From Microbacteriaceae bacterium (GTDB lineage: Bacteria; Actinomycetota; Actinomycetes; Actinomycetales; Microbacteriaceae), in assembly GCA_947452355.1 (NCBI GenBank), contig CANGCU010000012.1, forward strand, positions 1-14,785: a stretch of DNA of 14,785 nt. The letters are read 5' to 3'. Below, one piece after another: positions 1-8,314 of this stretch (position 1 is its first letter; each line of letters opens with the position of its first letter). The translations under genes were made by a program, and so were the position numbers. A model generated the notes under the pieces. The model did not search any database. It saw only the letters and a list, made by a program, of their open reading frames with translations, and was not told where the DNA came from.

Positions 1-52
1 GAAGGCGGCCAAGGCTGCTCTTCCCAAGGACACCTCGGCACCCAAGGCGTAA
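1..52 (+). CDS. rplT: 50S ribosomal protein L20, 3' end only
   Basis: Only the last 16 codons and the TAA stop (50-52) are in the window; the gene begins upstream. The visible residues, KAAKAALPKDTSAPKA, resemble the L20 C-terminus (E. coli ends VEKAKAALA) with a short Ala/Pro-rich extension of the kind I recall in Actinobacteria. L20 binds 23S rRNA and is needed for assembly of the large subunit. Context supports the call: infC-rpmI-rplT is commonly followed by a SpoU-type methyltransferase and pheST, and those follow here after one inserted gene. A strong hairpin 18 nt after the stop closes the operon. The identification rests on a short peptide plus synteny. Confidence 0.75.
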   Translation, partial: KAAKAALPKDTSAPKA

Positions 53-70
53 TTCGTCGTTGGTGTCATA

Positions 71-104
71 ACCGAAGTCCCCGTCGAAAGGCGGGGACTT
101 CGGT
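71..104 (+). terminator. Intrinsic terminator-like hairpin after rplT
   Basis: A perfect 15-bp stem is visible: arm 71-85, GAAA tetraloop at 86-89, arm 90-104, with one G-T wobble next to the loop. It is followed by CGTTTAA rather than a long T-run, as is common in high-GC Actinobacteria. It sits just behind rplT. Its right half and loop recur at 840-871. Confidence 0.8.
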
Positions 105-108
105 CGTT
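77..108 (+). repeat. 32-nt direct repeat, copy 1 (terminator core)
   Basis: Positions 77-108 are identical to 840-871. The repeat covers most of the left arm, the GAAA loop, the whole right arm and the following CGTT. The two copies bracket the exported acidic protein gene. Confidence 0.9.
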
Positions 109-121
109 TAACCAGCGAAAT

Positions 122-169
122 ACAAGGTTTGTCCAATAAACGTCCAATGAACAGACAAGGTTCGTCCAA
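122..169 (+). promoter_or_regulatory. Three phased GTCCAA repeats upstream of the acidic protein gene
   Basis: GTCCAA occurs at 131-136, 142-147 and 164-169, so the starts are 11 and 22 nt apart, i.e. whole helical turns. The outer two sit in longer near-identical units (ACAAGGTTTGTCCAA at 122-136 and ACAAGGTTCGTCCAA at 155-169, one difference). Same-face spacing upstream of a gene suggests a protein-binding operator or activator site. The binding factor is unknown and the function is inferred. Confidence 0.45.
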
Positions 170-173
170 GTCG

Positions 174-203
174 CTTACATGAACGCAGATCTCGTTTTAG
201 CGT
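174..203 (+). promoter_or_regulatory. Possible promoter of the acidic protein gene
   Basis: A CTTACA -35-like element (174-179, four of six matches to TTGACA) and a TAGCGT -10-like element (198-203) are separated by 18 nt. This would start transcription near 210 and leave a roughly 38-nt leader with the ribosome binding site. The last GTCCAA repeat ends 4 nt before the -35. This is a weak consensus match and other placements are possible. Confidence 0.3.
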
Positions 204-247
204 TCAAGAGAACTCACCACAGAGGGTTCCCAAAGGAGACAAACAAC

Positions 248-817
248 ATGAATAAATGGAGCAAGGTCGTATCGGCAACTGCCGCTGCGGCCCTCATCGG
301 TTTTGGTGGTTTTGCCGTGACGAGCGCCAATGCCGCAACGGACGACCAAATCGCGTCGTACCTCACGGACGCCGTTGCCGCCCAGTTGGGGCTCACGTCG
401 ACGGACGCATTGCACCAGATCATCATTGACGCAATGGCGAACAACCTCATCGATCCGAACGTGACGGCTGCAGCCGGTGCGACTGTTGACGGCGTATCCA
501 CGCTGACCCCCGAGGAGTTGGCGGCGTTGCTTGACGCAAACCTCACACAGCAACTCTCAACAATCGAGCAGACCCTGATTGACCTCGGGGTCAATCCTGA
601 CCCGAACGCGCCAGTTGATCCTCCCGTTGTTGTTGATGACGAGAGTGACGACACGACGGACGACGACAGTGACGAAAGCGATGTTGTCGAGTCGGACGAT
701 GTCGATGACGATTACGGAACGCCCGGTGTCAGCGACGACGATACTGAGACTGACGATGTTTCCGATGTCGACGGTGACGATGAGTCGGACGACGACGACG
801 ACCAAGACAACGACTAA
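248..817 (+). CDS. Exported highly acidic protein, mature part free of Lys/Arg
   Basis: I do not recognise a family. The start is ATG 248 because AAAGGAG (232-238) lies 9 nt upstream and a clean signal peptide follows; the in-frame ATG at 179 would put 23 unrelated residues in front. Of 189 residues, 1-29 are a Sec signal peptide (positive MNKWSK, Ala/Gly-rich core, likely cleavage after SANA). Residues 30 to about 127 are Ala/Leu-rich, probably helical, with DDQIASYLTDAV and LTPEELAALLDA segments. After a Pro-rich hinge (NPDPNAPVDPP) the last 60 residues hold 30 Asp and 5 Glu mixed with Ser/Thr/Val. The mature protein has no Lys, Arg or Cys. There is no LPXTG anchor, lipobox or second membrane helix, so it is probably released or loosely held. 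Asp/Ser-rich tails can bind calcium, but no clear repeat of that type is seen. The gene sits alone between duplicated terminators. Confidence 0.75.
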   Translation: MNKWSKVVSATAAAALIGFGGFAVTSANAATDDQIASYLTDAVAAQLGLTSTDALHQIIIDAMANNLIDPNVTAAAGATVDGVSTLTPEELAALLDANLTQQLSTIEQTLIDLGVNPDPNAPVDPPVVVDDESDDTTDDDSDESDVVESDDVDDDYGTPGVSDDDTETDDVSDVDGDDESDDDDDQDND

Positions 818-830
818 ACCGTCTCGGTTT
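816..830 (+). terminator. Small hairpin overlapping the stop codon of the acidic protein gene
   Basis: AAACCG (816-821), loop TCT, CGGTTT (825-830): a perfect 6-bp stem that begins inside the TAA stop. It lies 3 nt before the larger terminator-like hairpin, so the gene ends in two hairpins in tandem. A role in termination or mRNA end protection is inferred. Confidence 0.4.
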
Positions 831-833
831 CAC

Positions 834-867
834 GCTGAGGTCCCCGTCGAAAGGCGGGGACTTCGGT
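834..867 (+). terminator. Second copy of the rplT-type terminator hairpin
   Basis: Stem of 15 pairs (834-848 with 853-867) and the same GAAA loop as at 71-104. The outer left arm differs from copy 1 at three positions (834, 836, 839), yet all three still pair as G-T or T-G wobbles, so the fold is kept. It closes the acidic protein gene and lies 22 nt before the methyltransferase start. Confidence 0.75.
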
Positions 868-871
868 CGTT
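840..871 (+). repeat. 32-nt direct repeat, copy 2 (terminator core)
   Basis: Identical to 77-108. See the first copy; the pair brackets the exported acidic protein gene. Confidence 0.9.
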
Positions 872-877
872 CGTGGG

Positions 878-889
878 TAGCATCAAGAC
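878..889 (+). promoter_or_regulatory. Putative leaderless -10 element of the methyltransferase gene
   Basis: TAGCAT (878-883) is followed by exactly 6 nt and then GTG 890, so transcription would start at the start codon. There is no convincing Shine-Dalgarno sequence, which fits leaderless translation. The same layout recurs before pheS and argH. No clear -35 is visible. Confidence 0.5.
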
Positions 890-1681
890 GTGATCACGAA
901 TCCCACCGACCCCGCTGTGAAGGCTGTCAAACGATTGGCGCAGCGTTCGCGACGTGACGATGCGGGGGTGTTCATCATCGAGGGGCCGCAAGCGGTTCGA
1001 GAACTGCTGACGTTCGCCCCTCAATCCGTCGTCGACGTGTTCTATACCGCGGCGTTCGCCGAAAAGCACAGCGGGATTGTGCAGTTGGCCGAACGATCAC
1101 CCGCAACCGTTGACGAGGTGACCGACAAGGTGCTCGATGCAATGGCCGACACGGTGTCACCTCAGGGCGTGATCGCCGTGGCGACCCTGCTGTCACACTC
1201 GCTTTCGGAATTAGACGAGGTGCGCCTCGTCGCCATCTGTGACGAGATTCGAGACCCCGGTAACGCGGGAACGGTCATTCGCGCTGCGGATGCCGCGGGT
1301 GCCGACGCCGTCATCTTGACGGGCGACTCGGTTGATCTGCACAACCCCAAGCTTGTCCGTTCAAGTACCGGGTCGATTTTCCACCTGCCGATCATCGAAC
1401 ACGATGACCTCGCGGACGTCGTTGAGTGGTTGATGAGCAGGGGAGTCACGATTCTCGCCGCGGCGGCCGATGGCGAATCGATTCCCTCGGTGACGGCGAC
1501 TCTCGCTAAACCAACCGCGTGGCTCTTTGGGAATGAGGCGCACGGACTGAGCGATGACGCGCGTGCACTCGCTGACACAGTGGTGTCGGTACCGATTTAT
1601 GGCAAAGCCGAGTCGCTTAATCTGGCGACGGCCGCGAGCGTTTGCCTCTACGCCTCGGCGTTTGCGCAGAGCGGCGGCTAA
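890..1681 (+). CDS. TrmH/SpoU-family RNA 2'-O-methyltransferase
   Basis: 263 residues, the usual size for a SpoU enzyme with an N-terminal RNA-binding domain. Residues 1 to about 100 form the substrate-binding part (FIIEGPQAVREL at 28-39). The SPOUT catalytic domain follows with all three motifs: motif 1 GNAGTVIRAADA (124-135, Asn125), motif 2 LFGNEAHGL (212-220, Glu216) and motif 3 VSVPIYGKAESLNLATAAS (232-250, Ser242/Asn244). The family transfers methyl from S-adenosylmethionine to ribose 2'-OH of rRNA or tRNA through a knotted dimer. The exact target nucleotide cannot be read from sequence. The GTG start at 890 is supported by the TAGCAT element 6 nt before it. The location between rplT and pheS is typical in Actinobacteria. 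Confidence is high for the family and low for the substrate. Confidence 0.93.
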   Translation: MITNPTDPAVKAVKRLAQRSRRDDAGVFIIEGPQAVRELLTFAPQSVVDVFYTAAFAEKHSGIVQLAERSPATVDEVTDKVLDAMADTVSPQGVIAVATLLSHSLSELDEVRLVAICDEIRDPGNAGTVIRAADAAGADAVILTGDSVDLHNPKLVRSSTGSIFHLPIIEHDDLADVVEWLMSRGVTILAAAADGESIPSVTATLAKPTAWLFGNEAHGLSDDARALADTVVSVPIYGKAESLNLATAASVCLYASAFAQSGG

Positions 1682-1693
1682 CCCGCTCTCGTC

Positions 1694-1705
1694 TAGGATT
1701 GGGGA
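1694..1705 (+). promoter_or_regulatory. Putative leaderless -10 element of pheS
   Basis: TAGGAT (1694-1699), a 6-nt gap, then GTG 1706. The GGGGAG nearby overlaps the first base of the start codon and is too close to act as its Shine-Dalgarno sequence, which favours a leaderless transcript. The 24-nt intergenic space leaves no room for a T-box or peptide attenuator, which excludes leader-based control at this point. Confidence 0.55.
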
Positions 1706-2737
1706 GTGTCAAGCATCTCTCCTCAACACGTAGCCGACGTCGTCGCTGCTGCCATTGCCGCAATCACGGCCGCGGCAACCGGCGAGGAACTCAAGCAGGT
1801 GCGCACCCAGTTTGTGGCGGATGGATCCCCCATTTCACTGATCAACGCGTCACTTCGGGATGTCCCCGCTGACGAGAAGGCCGAAGCCGGCAAGATTGTC
1901 GGACAAGCCCGAGGACAGATCAACCAGGCCTTCGCCGACCGTGAGGCGGTCATCCTTCACGCCGAAGAGCAAACCCGCCTGATGACCGAGGCCGTCGACG
2001 TCACCGCCGTCGCATCGCGACGCCGTGTCGGCGCTCGCCACCCGCTCAACCTGCTCATGGAAGAGATGTCTAACATCTTCATCGGTATGGGATGGGAGGT
2101 GGCCGAGGGGCCGGAACTCGAAAACGAGTGGTTCAACTTCGACGCACTCAATTTCGACGAAGACCACCCCGCCCGTGCGATGCAAGACACGTTCTTTGTT
2201 GAGCCCGCCGAACGTCACCTCGTGATGCGCACGCACACCTCTCCCGTTCAGATTCGCTCGCTCTTGTCGCGTGACCTGCCCGTCTATGTCGTAGCCCCAG
2301 GCCGGGTGTATCGCACCGACGAACTCGATGCCACGCACACGCCGGTATTCCACCAGATGGAAGGCATCGCGATCGATAAGGGACTCACGATGGCGCACCT
2401 CAAGGGGACGCTCGAACACCTCGCCCGCGCAATGTTTGGTGACGGCGCAAAGATTCGCCTTCGTCCCAACTACTTCCCATTCACCGAGCCCTCGGCCGAA
2501 CTCGACATCTGGCACCCCACGTTCCGTGGTGGCGCTCGCTGGATCGAGTGGGGTGGCTGCGGAATGGTGAACCACAACGTGCTTCGCGCCGCGGGAATCG
2601 ACCCGACCGAATACCAGGGTTTCGCGTTCGGAATGGGAATCGAGCGAACGCTCATGTTCCGCAACGACGTCGCCGACATGCACGACATGGTCGAGGGCGA
2701 CGTGCGTTTCTCTCAGCAGTTCGGAATGGTGATCTAG
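1706..2737 (+). CDS. pheS: Phenylalanyl-tRNA synthetase alpha subunit
   Basis: 343 residues, normal for bacterial PheS. It holds the class II catalytic core that activates phenylalanine with ATP and charges tRNA-Phe within an alpha2-beta2 complex in the cytoplasm. An N-terminal helical coiled-coil region (about 1-100) precedes the core. Motif 1 starts at HPLNLL (112-117), motif 2 includes FHQMEG (215-220), and motif 3 is GFAFGMGIERTLMF (305-318). The Phe-pocket segments FPFTEPS (257-263) and GCGMV (284-288) are present. The GTG start follows a TAGGAT box by 6 nt. The TAG stop abuts the pheT start with no gap, so the two subunits are translated together. No key residue appears missing. Confidence 0.98.
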   Translation: MSSISPQHVADVVAAAIAAITAAATGEELKQVRTQFVADGSPISLINASLRDVPADEKAEAGKIVGQARGQINQAFADREAVILHAEEQTRLMTEAVDVTAVASRRRVGARHPLNLLMEEMSNIFIGMGWEVAEGPELENEWFNFDALNFDEDHPARAMQDTFFVEPAERHLVMRTHTSPVQIRSLLSRDLPVYVVAPGRVYRTDELDATHTPVFHQMEGIAIDKGLTMAHLKGTLEHLARAMFGDGAKIRLRPNYFPFTEPSAELDIWHPTFRGGARWIEWGGCGMVNHNVLRAAGIDPTEYQGFAFGMGIERTLMFRNDVADMHDMVEGDVRFSQQFGMVI

Positions 2738-5236
2738 GTGCGAATCCCCGCCAGTCAATTGCGTGAGTGGGTCGACCTTCCTTCGGATGCGACCCCCGAG
2801 CACCTTCACGAAGCGCTCGTCGCGGTCGGTTTCGAGGAAGAAGCGGTGTATCCGAACGAGATTTCCGGTCCGATCGTCGTTGGACAGGTGCTCGAGTTCA
2901 CGCCCGAACCCCAAGACAACGGCAAAACGATCAATTGGTGTCAGGTGCGCGTTGCGCCGGGCGATTCCGAGGACTCCGTGCGGGGCATCGTCTGTGGTGC
3001 GTCGAATTTCGAGGCCGGCGACAAGGTCGTTGTCACCCTGCCTGGTTCGGTGTTGCCGGGACCGTTCCCCATCGCGGCGCGGAAGACCTACGGTCACGTC
3101 TCGGACGGCATGATTGCCTCGGCCAAAGAATTGGGACTCGGTGACGAGCACAACGGGATCATCCGTCTCGCGGAATTGGGGCTCGACCCCGAGGTCGGCA
3201 CCGACGCGATCGCACTGCTGGGACTCGACGATTTCGCAGTCGAAATCAACGTCACCCCCGACCGCGGCTACGCGATGTCGATTCGCGGTGTCGCCCGCGA
3301 GTATGCGCACGCGACGGGCGTTTCTTTCCACGACCCCGTCGACGCACTGACGATTACACCAGGCGATGGTTTCCGGGTCGTGATTGACGACACCGCTCCG
3401 ATCCGCGGAGTCGTCGGGTGCACAGGCTTTGTCACCCGTGTCGTTCGTGGACTCGATCGGTCTCGCCGGACACCCGCCTGGATGGTCAAGCGCTTAGCGC
3501 TCATGGGCATCCGATCGATTTCGCTTCCCGTCGACATCTCGAACTACGTGATGATGGAACTCGGCCAACCGACACACACCTACGACCTCAACAAATTGTC
3601 GGGCGGGATAACCGTTCGACGGGCCACGAAGGGTGAAAAGCTCACGACCCTGGACGAACAGGTGCGAACGCTGTCCGACGAGGACCTCCTCATCACCGAC
3701 GAAACCGGACCCATCGGTCTTGCGGGAGTCATGGGTGGCGCGACGACCGAAATCGATGACACGTCGACCGACGTCCTCATCGAAGCCGCAACTTTTGATC
3801 CGGTCACCATCGCTCGAACTGCCCGCCGACACAAACTGCCGAGCGAAGCATCCAAACGATTCGCTCGAGGCGTCGACCCGCTCGTGTCCCGCGCCGCGGC
3901 CCAGCGAGTCGTTGATCTGTTGGTCGAACTCGGAGGGGGAACCGCCGACACGCTCGGAACGGACCTCGTGCATTTCGAGCCTCGCCCGGCGATTCACCTT
4001 CCCGCGGCATTTACCGCGACGCTCATCGGCGTTGACTATTCAACATCCGAAATCGAGACGGTCCTCACTGACATCGGTGCTGTCATCACGGCGGCGAAAG
4101 ATGGGTGGGATGTCGTCCCGCCATCGTGGCGACCCGATTTGGTTGATGCACCGGGCCTCGCCGAAGAGGTTGCGAGAATTCACGGCTACGACCGCATCCC
4201 ATCGGCAATCCCGGTCGCACCGCCCGGACGGGGACTGTCCCGATCGCAAGCCGCTCGTCGTCGAGTGGCGCAGGTTCTCGCTGGCGCGGGTCTGACGGAA
4301 GTTCTTGCGTACCCTTTCGTCACGACCGAACAGAACGTCCTGTTTGGATCGGCGGACGGTTCACCCGTCGCCGAGATGACGTTGGCCAACGCGCTTGACC
4401 CGAACGTCGCTCAGTTGCGCCGCTCGCTACTGCCCGGAATTCTCGACATCGCCAAGCGCAACGTTGCCCGCGGGTTGACCTCGTTAGCACTCTACGAAAT
4501 TGGTGCAGTATTCCAGCCGTCGGAGACAACGGGATCGGAATCCATCCCCGTTGGCAATGTTCGACCCGATTCGCCGACGCTCGATGCGCTGTACGGCAGT
4601 GTTCCCGAGCAACCGTGGCATGTTTCCGCGTTGTTCCTCGGCTCGGTCACTGCCAAGCAGCCTGACCAACCCGCGATTGCGTCGGGATTGGGCGAGGCGC
4701 TCGACACCGTCCGCGTGATCGCCACCGCCATCGGTGTTGACGTGATGATTCGCCAAGGCTCGCATCACGCGTTCCACCCCGGTCGATGCGCAGAGGTTTT
4801 CGTCGGCGACACGTCCGTGGGCTTCGCAGGAGAAATCGTGCCGAGCGTCGCCGTCGGGCTCGACCTACCTCGAATTGTTGCGGCTCTTGACCTTGATCTT
4901 CACGCGCTTATCAACGCCGCACCCGACCACGTTGTCGCAACGCCGGTTCACGTTTTCCCCGCCGCGACCCAAGACGTTTCGCTTGTGGTCGATATTGCTG
5001 TGCCGGCCGCTGACGTCCGCACCGCGATTATCGATGGTGCCGGGGAACTGCTCGAAAACGCCGACCTCGTTGACGATTACCGCGGCACAGGGCTCGACGA
5101 GAATCACAAATCACTGACCTTCGCGCTGCGATTCCGCGCAGCCGACCGCACGTTGACTCAACAAGAGGCGACGGACGCAAAGCTCGCTGGCGTCGCGGTC
5201 GCCGCATCACGTCACAACGCCACGATTCGGGTGTAA
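2738..5236 (+). CDS. pheT: Phenylalanyl-tRNA synthetase beta subunit
   Basis: 832 residues, typical of the full-length bacterial beta subunit that recognises tRNA-Phe and edits mischarged tRNA. Domain order is complete. An EMAP/OB-fold tRNA-binding domain lies at about 43-155 ([20 protein letters not shown] at 84-103). The B3/B4 editing region spans about 210-410, including [11 protein letters not shown] (324-334) and [13 protein letters not shown] (369-381). B5 follows, ending near [20 protein letters not shown] (461-480). The pseudo-catalytic domain comes next, then a C-terminal FDX-ACB anticodon-binding domain over the last ~95 residues, starting near [13 protein letters not shown]. The GTG start directly follows the pheS stop, implying translational coupling. 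argC begins 5 nt after the stop, so arginine genes are probably co-transcribed with pheST. Confidence 0.98.
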   Translation: MRIPASQLREWVDLPSDATPEHLHEALVAVGFEEEAVYPNEISGPIVVGQVLEFTPEPQDNGKTINWCQVRVAPGDSEDSVRGIVCGASNFEAGDKVVVTLPGSVLPGPFPIAARKTYGHVSDGMIASAKELGLGDEHNGIIRLAELGLDPEVGTDAIALLGLDDFAVEINVTPDRGYAMSIRGVAREYAHATGVSFHDPVDALTITPGDGFRVVIDDTAPIRGVVGCTGFVTRVVRGLDRSRRTPAWMVKRLALMGIRSISLPVDISNYVMMELGQPTHTYDLNKLSGGITVRRATKGEKLTTLDEQVRTLSDEDLLITDETGPIGLAGVMGGATTEIDDTSTDVLIEAATFDPVTIARTARRHKLPSEASKRFARGVDPLVSRAAAQRVVDLLVELGGGTADTLGTDLVHFEPRPAIHLPAAFTATLIGVDYSTSEIETVLTDIGAVITAAKDGWDVVPPSWRPDLVDAPGLAEEVARIHGYDRIPSAIPVAPPGRGLSRSQAARRRVAQVLAGAGLTEVLAYPFVTTEQNVLFGSADGSPVAEMTLANALDPNVAQLRRSLLPGILDIAKRNVARGLTSLALYEIGAVFQPSETTGSESIPVGNVRPDSPTLDALYGSVPEQPWHVSALFLGSVTAKQPDQPAIASGLGEALDTVRVIATAIGVDVMIRQGSHHAFHPGRCAEVFVGDTSVGFAGEIVPSVAVGLDLPRIVAALDLDLHALINAAPDHVVATPVHVFPAATQDVSLVVDIAVPAADVRTAIIDGAGELLENADLVDDYRGTGLDENHKSLTFALRFRAADRTLTQQEATDAKLAGVAVAASRHNATIRV

Positions 5237-5241
5237 AGGTG

Positions 5242-6267
5242 ATGCTTCGAGTCGCCGTCGCCGGAGCCAGCGGTTACGCGGGCGGTGAACTCGTGCGATT
5301 GCTGGCTGGACACCCCGAGTTTGAGGTCACCACGGTCACCGCCAACTCCAACGCGGGAAAGCCACTAGGTTCGGTGCACCCGCACCTCTCATCGCTGAAC
5401 TTGACGCTTCAGGAAACAACTCCCGATGTACTGGCCAATCATGACGTGGTATTCCTCGCGCTTCCCCACGGAAAGTCGGGTGAACTCGGCGACTCAATCG
5501 ACGCGCGACTGGTCGTCGATTGCGGCGCCGACCACCGGCTCATCGCGGAAAAAGATTGGGCCGACTACTACGGTGGCGATTTTTCGCGGCCGTGGGTCTA
5601 CGGGATGCCGGAACTCGGGGACCAACGCACGCTGTTGTCCGATGCTACGGCAATCGCTGTTCCCGGATGCAACGCGTCGGCCGTCACGCTGGGGTTTGCG
5701 CCGCTCGTCGCAGCAAACCTCATCGACACCGCCGATCTTGTGTCTGTTCTCGCCGTGGGGGTTTCGGGTGCCGGCAAGAGTCTGCGCGAGGACCTGCTCG
5801 CCAGTCAAGTACTCGGCAGCGCATCGGCCTACGGAGTCGGCGGCTCGCACCGACACAACCCCGAGATTCGCCAAAACCTTCGCGCAGTTGCACCCGGAAA
5901 ACAGGACTTTGCTCTGTCCTTCACGCCGATACTTGTGCCGATGTCTCGGGGGATTCTCGCAACGAACACCGCAACGGTGACCACAAGCCACGTCGCCCGG
6001 ACACGGTCAGTAATCGAAACCGCCTATGCGGACGAACCGTTCATCACACTGCTGCCTGAAGGTGTCCAGCCTCGCACTGCGGACGTACTCGGCTCGAACG
6101 CGGCACACATTCAGGTCGCACTGGATGAACGTGCGAGTCGGGTCGTTGTGACAGTCGCCATCGACAATCTCGGTAAGGGAACAGCGGGGGCCGCGATTCA
6201 GTCGGCGAACCTCGCGCTCGGCTTCGACGAAACACTAGGACTCACCGCGGTCGGGGTCGCGCCGTGA
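5242..6267 (+). CDS. argC: N-acetyl-gamma-glutamyl-phosphate reductase
   Basis: 341 residues from ATG 5242. A GTG at 5239 directly before it could add one residue, but ATG is the stronger codon and leaves more room after AAAGG (5235-5239). The enzyme reduces N-acetylglutamyl phosphate with NADPH to the semialdehyde, the third step of arginine synthesis. The N-terminal NADP-binding glycine motif [15 protein letters not shown] is present, as is LALPHGKS. The catalytic cysteine is in VPGCNAS (Cys143); many homologues have GCYPT at this site, so the flank is a variant while the nucleophile is intact. A conserved [10 protein letters not shown] segment follows. It lies 5 nt after pheT and overlaps argJ by 4 nt (GTGA). 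Confidence 0.97.
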   Translation: MLRVAVAGASGYAGGELVRLLAGHPEFEVTTVTANSNAGKPLGSVHPHLSSLNLTLQETTPDVLANHDVVFLALPHGKSGELGDSIDARLVVDCGADHRLIAEKDWADYYGGDFSRPWVYGMPELGDQRTLLSDATAIAVPGCNASAVTLGFAPLVAANLIDTADLVSVLAVGVSGAGKSLREDLLASQVLGSASAYGVGGSHRHNPEIRQNLRAVAPGKQDFALSFTPILVPMSRGILATNTATVTTSHVARTRSVIETAYADEPFITLLPEGVQPRTADVLGSNAAHIQVALDERASRVVVTVAIDNLGKGTAGAAIQSANLALGFDETLGLTAVGVAP

Positions 6268-7415
6268 CCGTCACGTATGCGGATGGTTTCGTCGCGGCGG
6301 GTATCGCGGCCGGCATCAAGAGCAACGGAAACAAAGACCTCGCCCTTGTCCAGAACCTCGGTCCACTCGATGCCGCCGCCGCGGTTTTCACCAGCAACCG
6401 ATCGCAAGCTAATCCCATCATCTGGTCGCGCGAAGTGATCAAGGACGGTCGGGTCTCGGCCATCGTTCTCAATTCGGGCGGAGCCAACTGCTTCACGGGA
6501 CAACAGGGCTTTCAGGCAACACACTCGACCGCCGAAGCAGTGGCCGCCGCACTCGAGACGTCGAGCGGTGACGTACTCGTCTGTTCGACGGGATTGATCG
6601 GCGATCAATTGCCAATCGTCAAAATCATGGACGGCATCTCGACTCTCGCACCCAAACTCTCGCCCGACGGTGGGCAGGACGCCGCCGAAGCCATCATGAC
6701 GACTGACTCGGTGTCAAAGACCGTGAACCGCGATGGCGCCGGGTATCGAATAGGCGGAATGGCGAAAGGTGCGGGGATGCTTGCTCCCGGCTTGGCCACG
6801 ATGCTCGTCGTCCTGACGACCGATGCAGTCCTGACCCCACATCAACTGGACCACGCACTGCGTTCTGCGACCCGTGTCTCGTTCGATCGGCTCGACTCGG
6901 ACGGATGCATGTCGACGAACGACCAAGTGACCCTTATGGCTTCTGGCGCGAGCGAGATTGAACCGAACCTTGACGATTTCACCGAACTTCTCACCGACGC
7001 CTGTATTGATCTGGCACGGCAATTGCAGCGCGATGCGGAGGGCGCGTCCCACGACATCACGATCACGGTTTCACAAGCCGCAAGTGAGGCGGATGCGGTT
7101 GAGGTCGGACGATCGGTCGCTCGAAACAATCTGTTCAAGGCGGCTGTCTTTGGAAACGATGCGAACTGGGGTCGTGTGCTAGCCGCGATCGGGACGACAT
7201 CCGCCGAATTCGATCCGTACTACGTTGACGTTGTCATGAACGGTGTCCGTGTGTGCACCGCGGGGGGACCCGATCGACCGCGTGACGATGTCGACATGAC
7301 ACCACGAGAGCTTCAGCTGGACATCGTGCTTCACGCCGGTGATGCAACCGCGACGGTCTACACCAACGACCTCACGCACGACTACGTTCACGAGAACAGC
7401 GCGTACACCTCCTGA
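6264..7415 (+). CDS. argJ: Bifunctional glutamate N-acetyltransferase / ornithine acetyltransferase
   Basis: 383 residues from GTG 6264, overlapping the argC stop by 4 nt. ArgJ moves the acetyl group from N-acetylornithine to glutamate, closing the cyclic arginine route; in many organisms it also uses acetyl-CoA for the first step. It is a self-cleaving Ntn-type enzyme. The cleavage site is visible in [14 protein letters not shown], with Thr179 as the expected new N-terminal nucleophile after Ala178. Other family segments include [11 protein letters not shown] (69-79), [12 protein letters not shown] (106-117) and the late [14 protein letters not shown]. Its presence means ornithine is released without ArgE. 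Whether the enzyme is mono- or bifunctional cannot be decided here. The stop overlaps the argB start (TGATG). Confidence 0.97.
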   Translation: MTVTYADGFVAAGIAAGIKSNGNKDLALVQNLGPLDAAAAVFTSNRSQANPIIWSREVIKDGRVSAIVLNSGGANCFTGQQGFQATHSTAEAVAAALETSSGDVLVCSTGLIGDQLPIVKIMDGISTLAPKLSPDGGQDAAEAIMTTDSVSKTVNRDGAGYRIGGMAKGAGMLAPGLATMLVVLTTDAVLTPHQLDHALRSATRVSFDRLDSDGCMSTNDQVTLMASGASEIEPNLDDFTELLTDACIDLARQLQRDAEGASHDITITVSQAASEADAVEVGRSVARNNLFKAAVFGNDANWGRVLAAIGTTSAEFDPYYVDVVMNGVRVCTAGGPDRPRDDVDMTPRELQLDIVLHAGDATATVYTNDLTHDYVHENSAYTS

Positions 7416-8311
7416 TGCCAACGACTCGTCCCATTGCCAGCGCCGCAGCAAAGGCCAGCGTGCTCATCGAGAGTCTGCCTTGGCTTCAATCGTTTGCGGG
7501 AAAGACGATTGTCATCAAGTTCGGCGGAAATGCGATGGTGTCCGACGAACTCAAAGAGCACTTCGCCGAGGACATGGTCTACTTGCGGACAGTCGGAGTT
7601 CGCCCGGTCATCGTCCACGGTGGTGGACCGCAAATCACGGCGATGCTGGAGTCCCTGGGAATCGCGTCGGAGTTCCGCGCGGGATATCGATACACCAGCC
7701 CCGAGGCGATGAGCGTTGTACGCGAAGTCCTCACCGAACACATCTCGGGTGAAATCGTCACGCTCATCAACGCTCACGGCGTCGTCGCAACGGGGATTCC
7801 GGGTGATCACGGTTTGTTTACAGGAAGGCGACTCACCTCCGTGAACGGAGAGGACGTCGACCTCGGGCTCGTCGGGGAAGTCATTTCTGTTGAGCCGACT
7901 CAGGTAATCGCCGCCCTCGATTCGGGTGCCATTCCCGTTGTCTCGACCATCGCCCCGAATGTTGACGAACCGACCCAAAGCCTCAACGTCAATGCCGATG
8001 CCGCGGCGGCTGCTCTCGCTGTGGCGTTGAAAGCCGAGAAGCTCATCATTTTGACGGATGTTCCCGGCCTGTATGCCGACTGGCCCGACACGTCGACCCT
8101 GGTGTCCACGATTACCGCCCTCGAATTGCGCGAGATGGTGCCAACCCTCTCGAGCGGCATGATCCCGAAGGCAACCGCGTGTGTCGATGCGGTTGAGGGC
8201 GGGGTTCCCAAAGCCGCGATGATTGACGGACGAGTGCCGCACGGAATTTTGCTCGAGGTGTTCACCCCCGAAGGCGTTGGCACCGAAGTTGTTCCGAATG
8301 AGAGAGGTTGA
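7415..8311 (+). CDS. argB: Acetylglutamate kinase
   Basis: 298 residues; phosphorylates N-acetylglutamate with ATP, the usual control point of the pathway. Amino-acid-kinase landmarks are present: IKFGGNAM (34-41), HGGGPQI (68-74), LNVNADAAAAALA (190-202) and GMIPK (248-252). An N-terminal extension of about 28 residues before the kinase fold (IESLPWLQSF) matches the N-helix that arginine-inhibited hexameric kinases carry, so feedback inhibition by arginine is likely (inference). The ATG overlaps the argJ TGA by one base. The next gene is argF after 3 nt; an argD, which occupies this place in the classical actinobacterial cluster, is not there. Confidence 0.97.
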   Translation: MPTTRPIASAAAKASVLIESLPWLQSFAGKTIVIKFGGNAMVSDELKEHFAEDMVYLRTVGVRPVIVHGGGPQITAMLESLGIASEFRAGYRYTSPEAMSVVREVLTEHISGEIVTLINAHGVVATGIPGDHGLFTGRRLTSVNGEDVDLGLVGEVISVEPTQVIAALDSGAIPVVSTIAPNVDEPTQSLNVNADAAAAALAVALKAEKLIILTDVPGLYADWPDTSTLVSTITALELREMVPTLSSGMIPKATACVDAVEGGVPKAAMIDGRVPHGILLEVFTPEGVGTEVVPNERG

Positions 8312-8314
8312 CCC

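Noticed and set aside
179..247. Upstream ATG extending the acidic protein by 23 residues
   Set aside because: No ribosome binding site precedes 179. The signal peptide and AAAGGAG both point to ATG 248.
640..817. LPXTG sorting signal or lipobox in the acidic protein
   Set aside because: The protein ends in an Asp run without LPXTG, hydrophobic segment or basic tail, and it has no cysteine.
1682..1705. T-box or peptide attenuator before pheS
   Set aside because: The gap is only 24 nt, with a -10-like box next to the start; there is no room for a leader structure.
1850..3331. 493-codon open frame on the minus strand opposite pheS/pheT
   Set aside because: Both plus-strand genes are complete and unmistakable. 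Long antisense frames are expected in GC-rich coding DNA, and the translation is rich in His/Arg/Val with no recognisable motif.
5200..5242. ArgR operator (ARG box) before argC
   Set aside because: No AT-rich 18-nt palindrome of the ArgR type is visible in the pheT-argC junction or the end of pheT.
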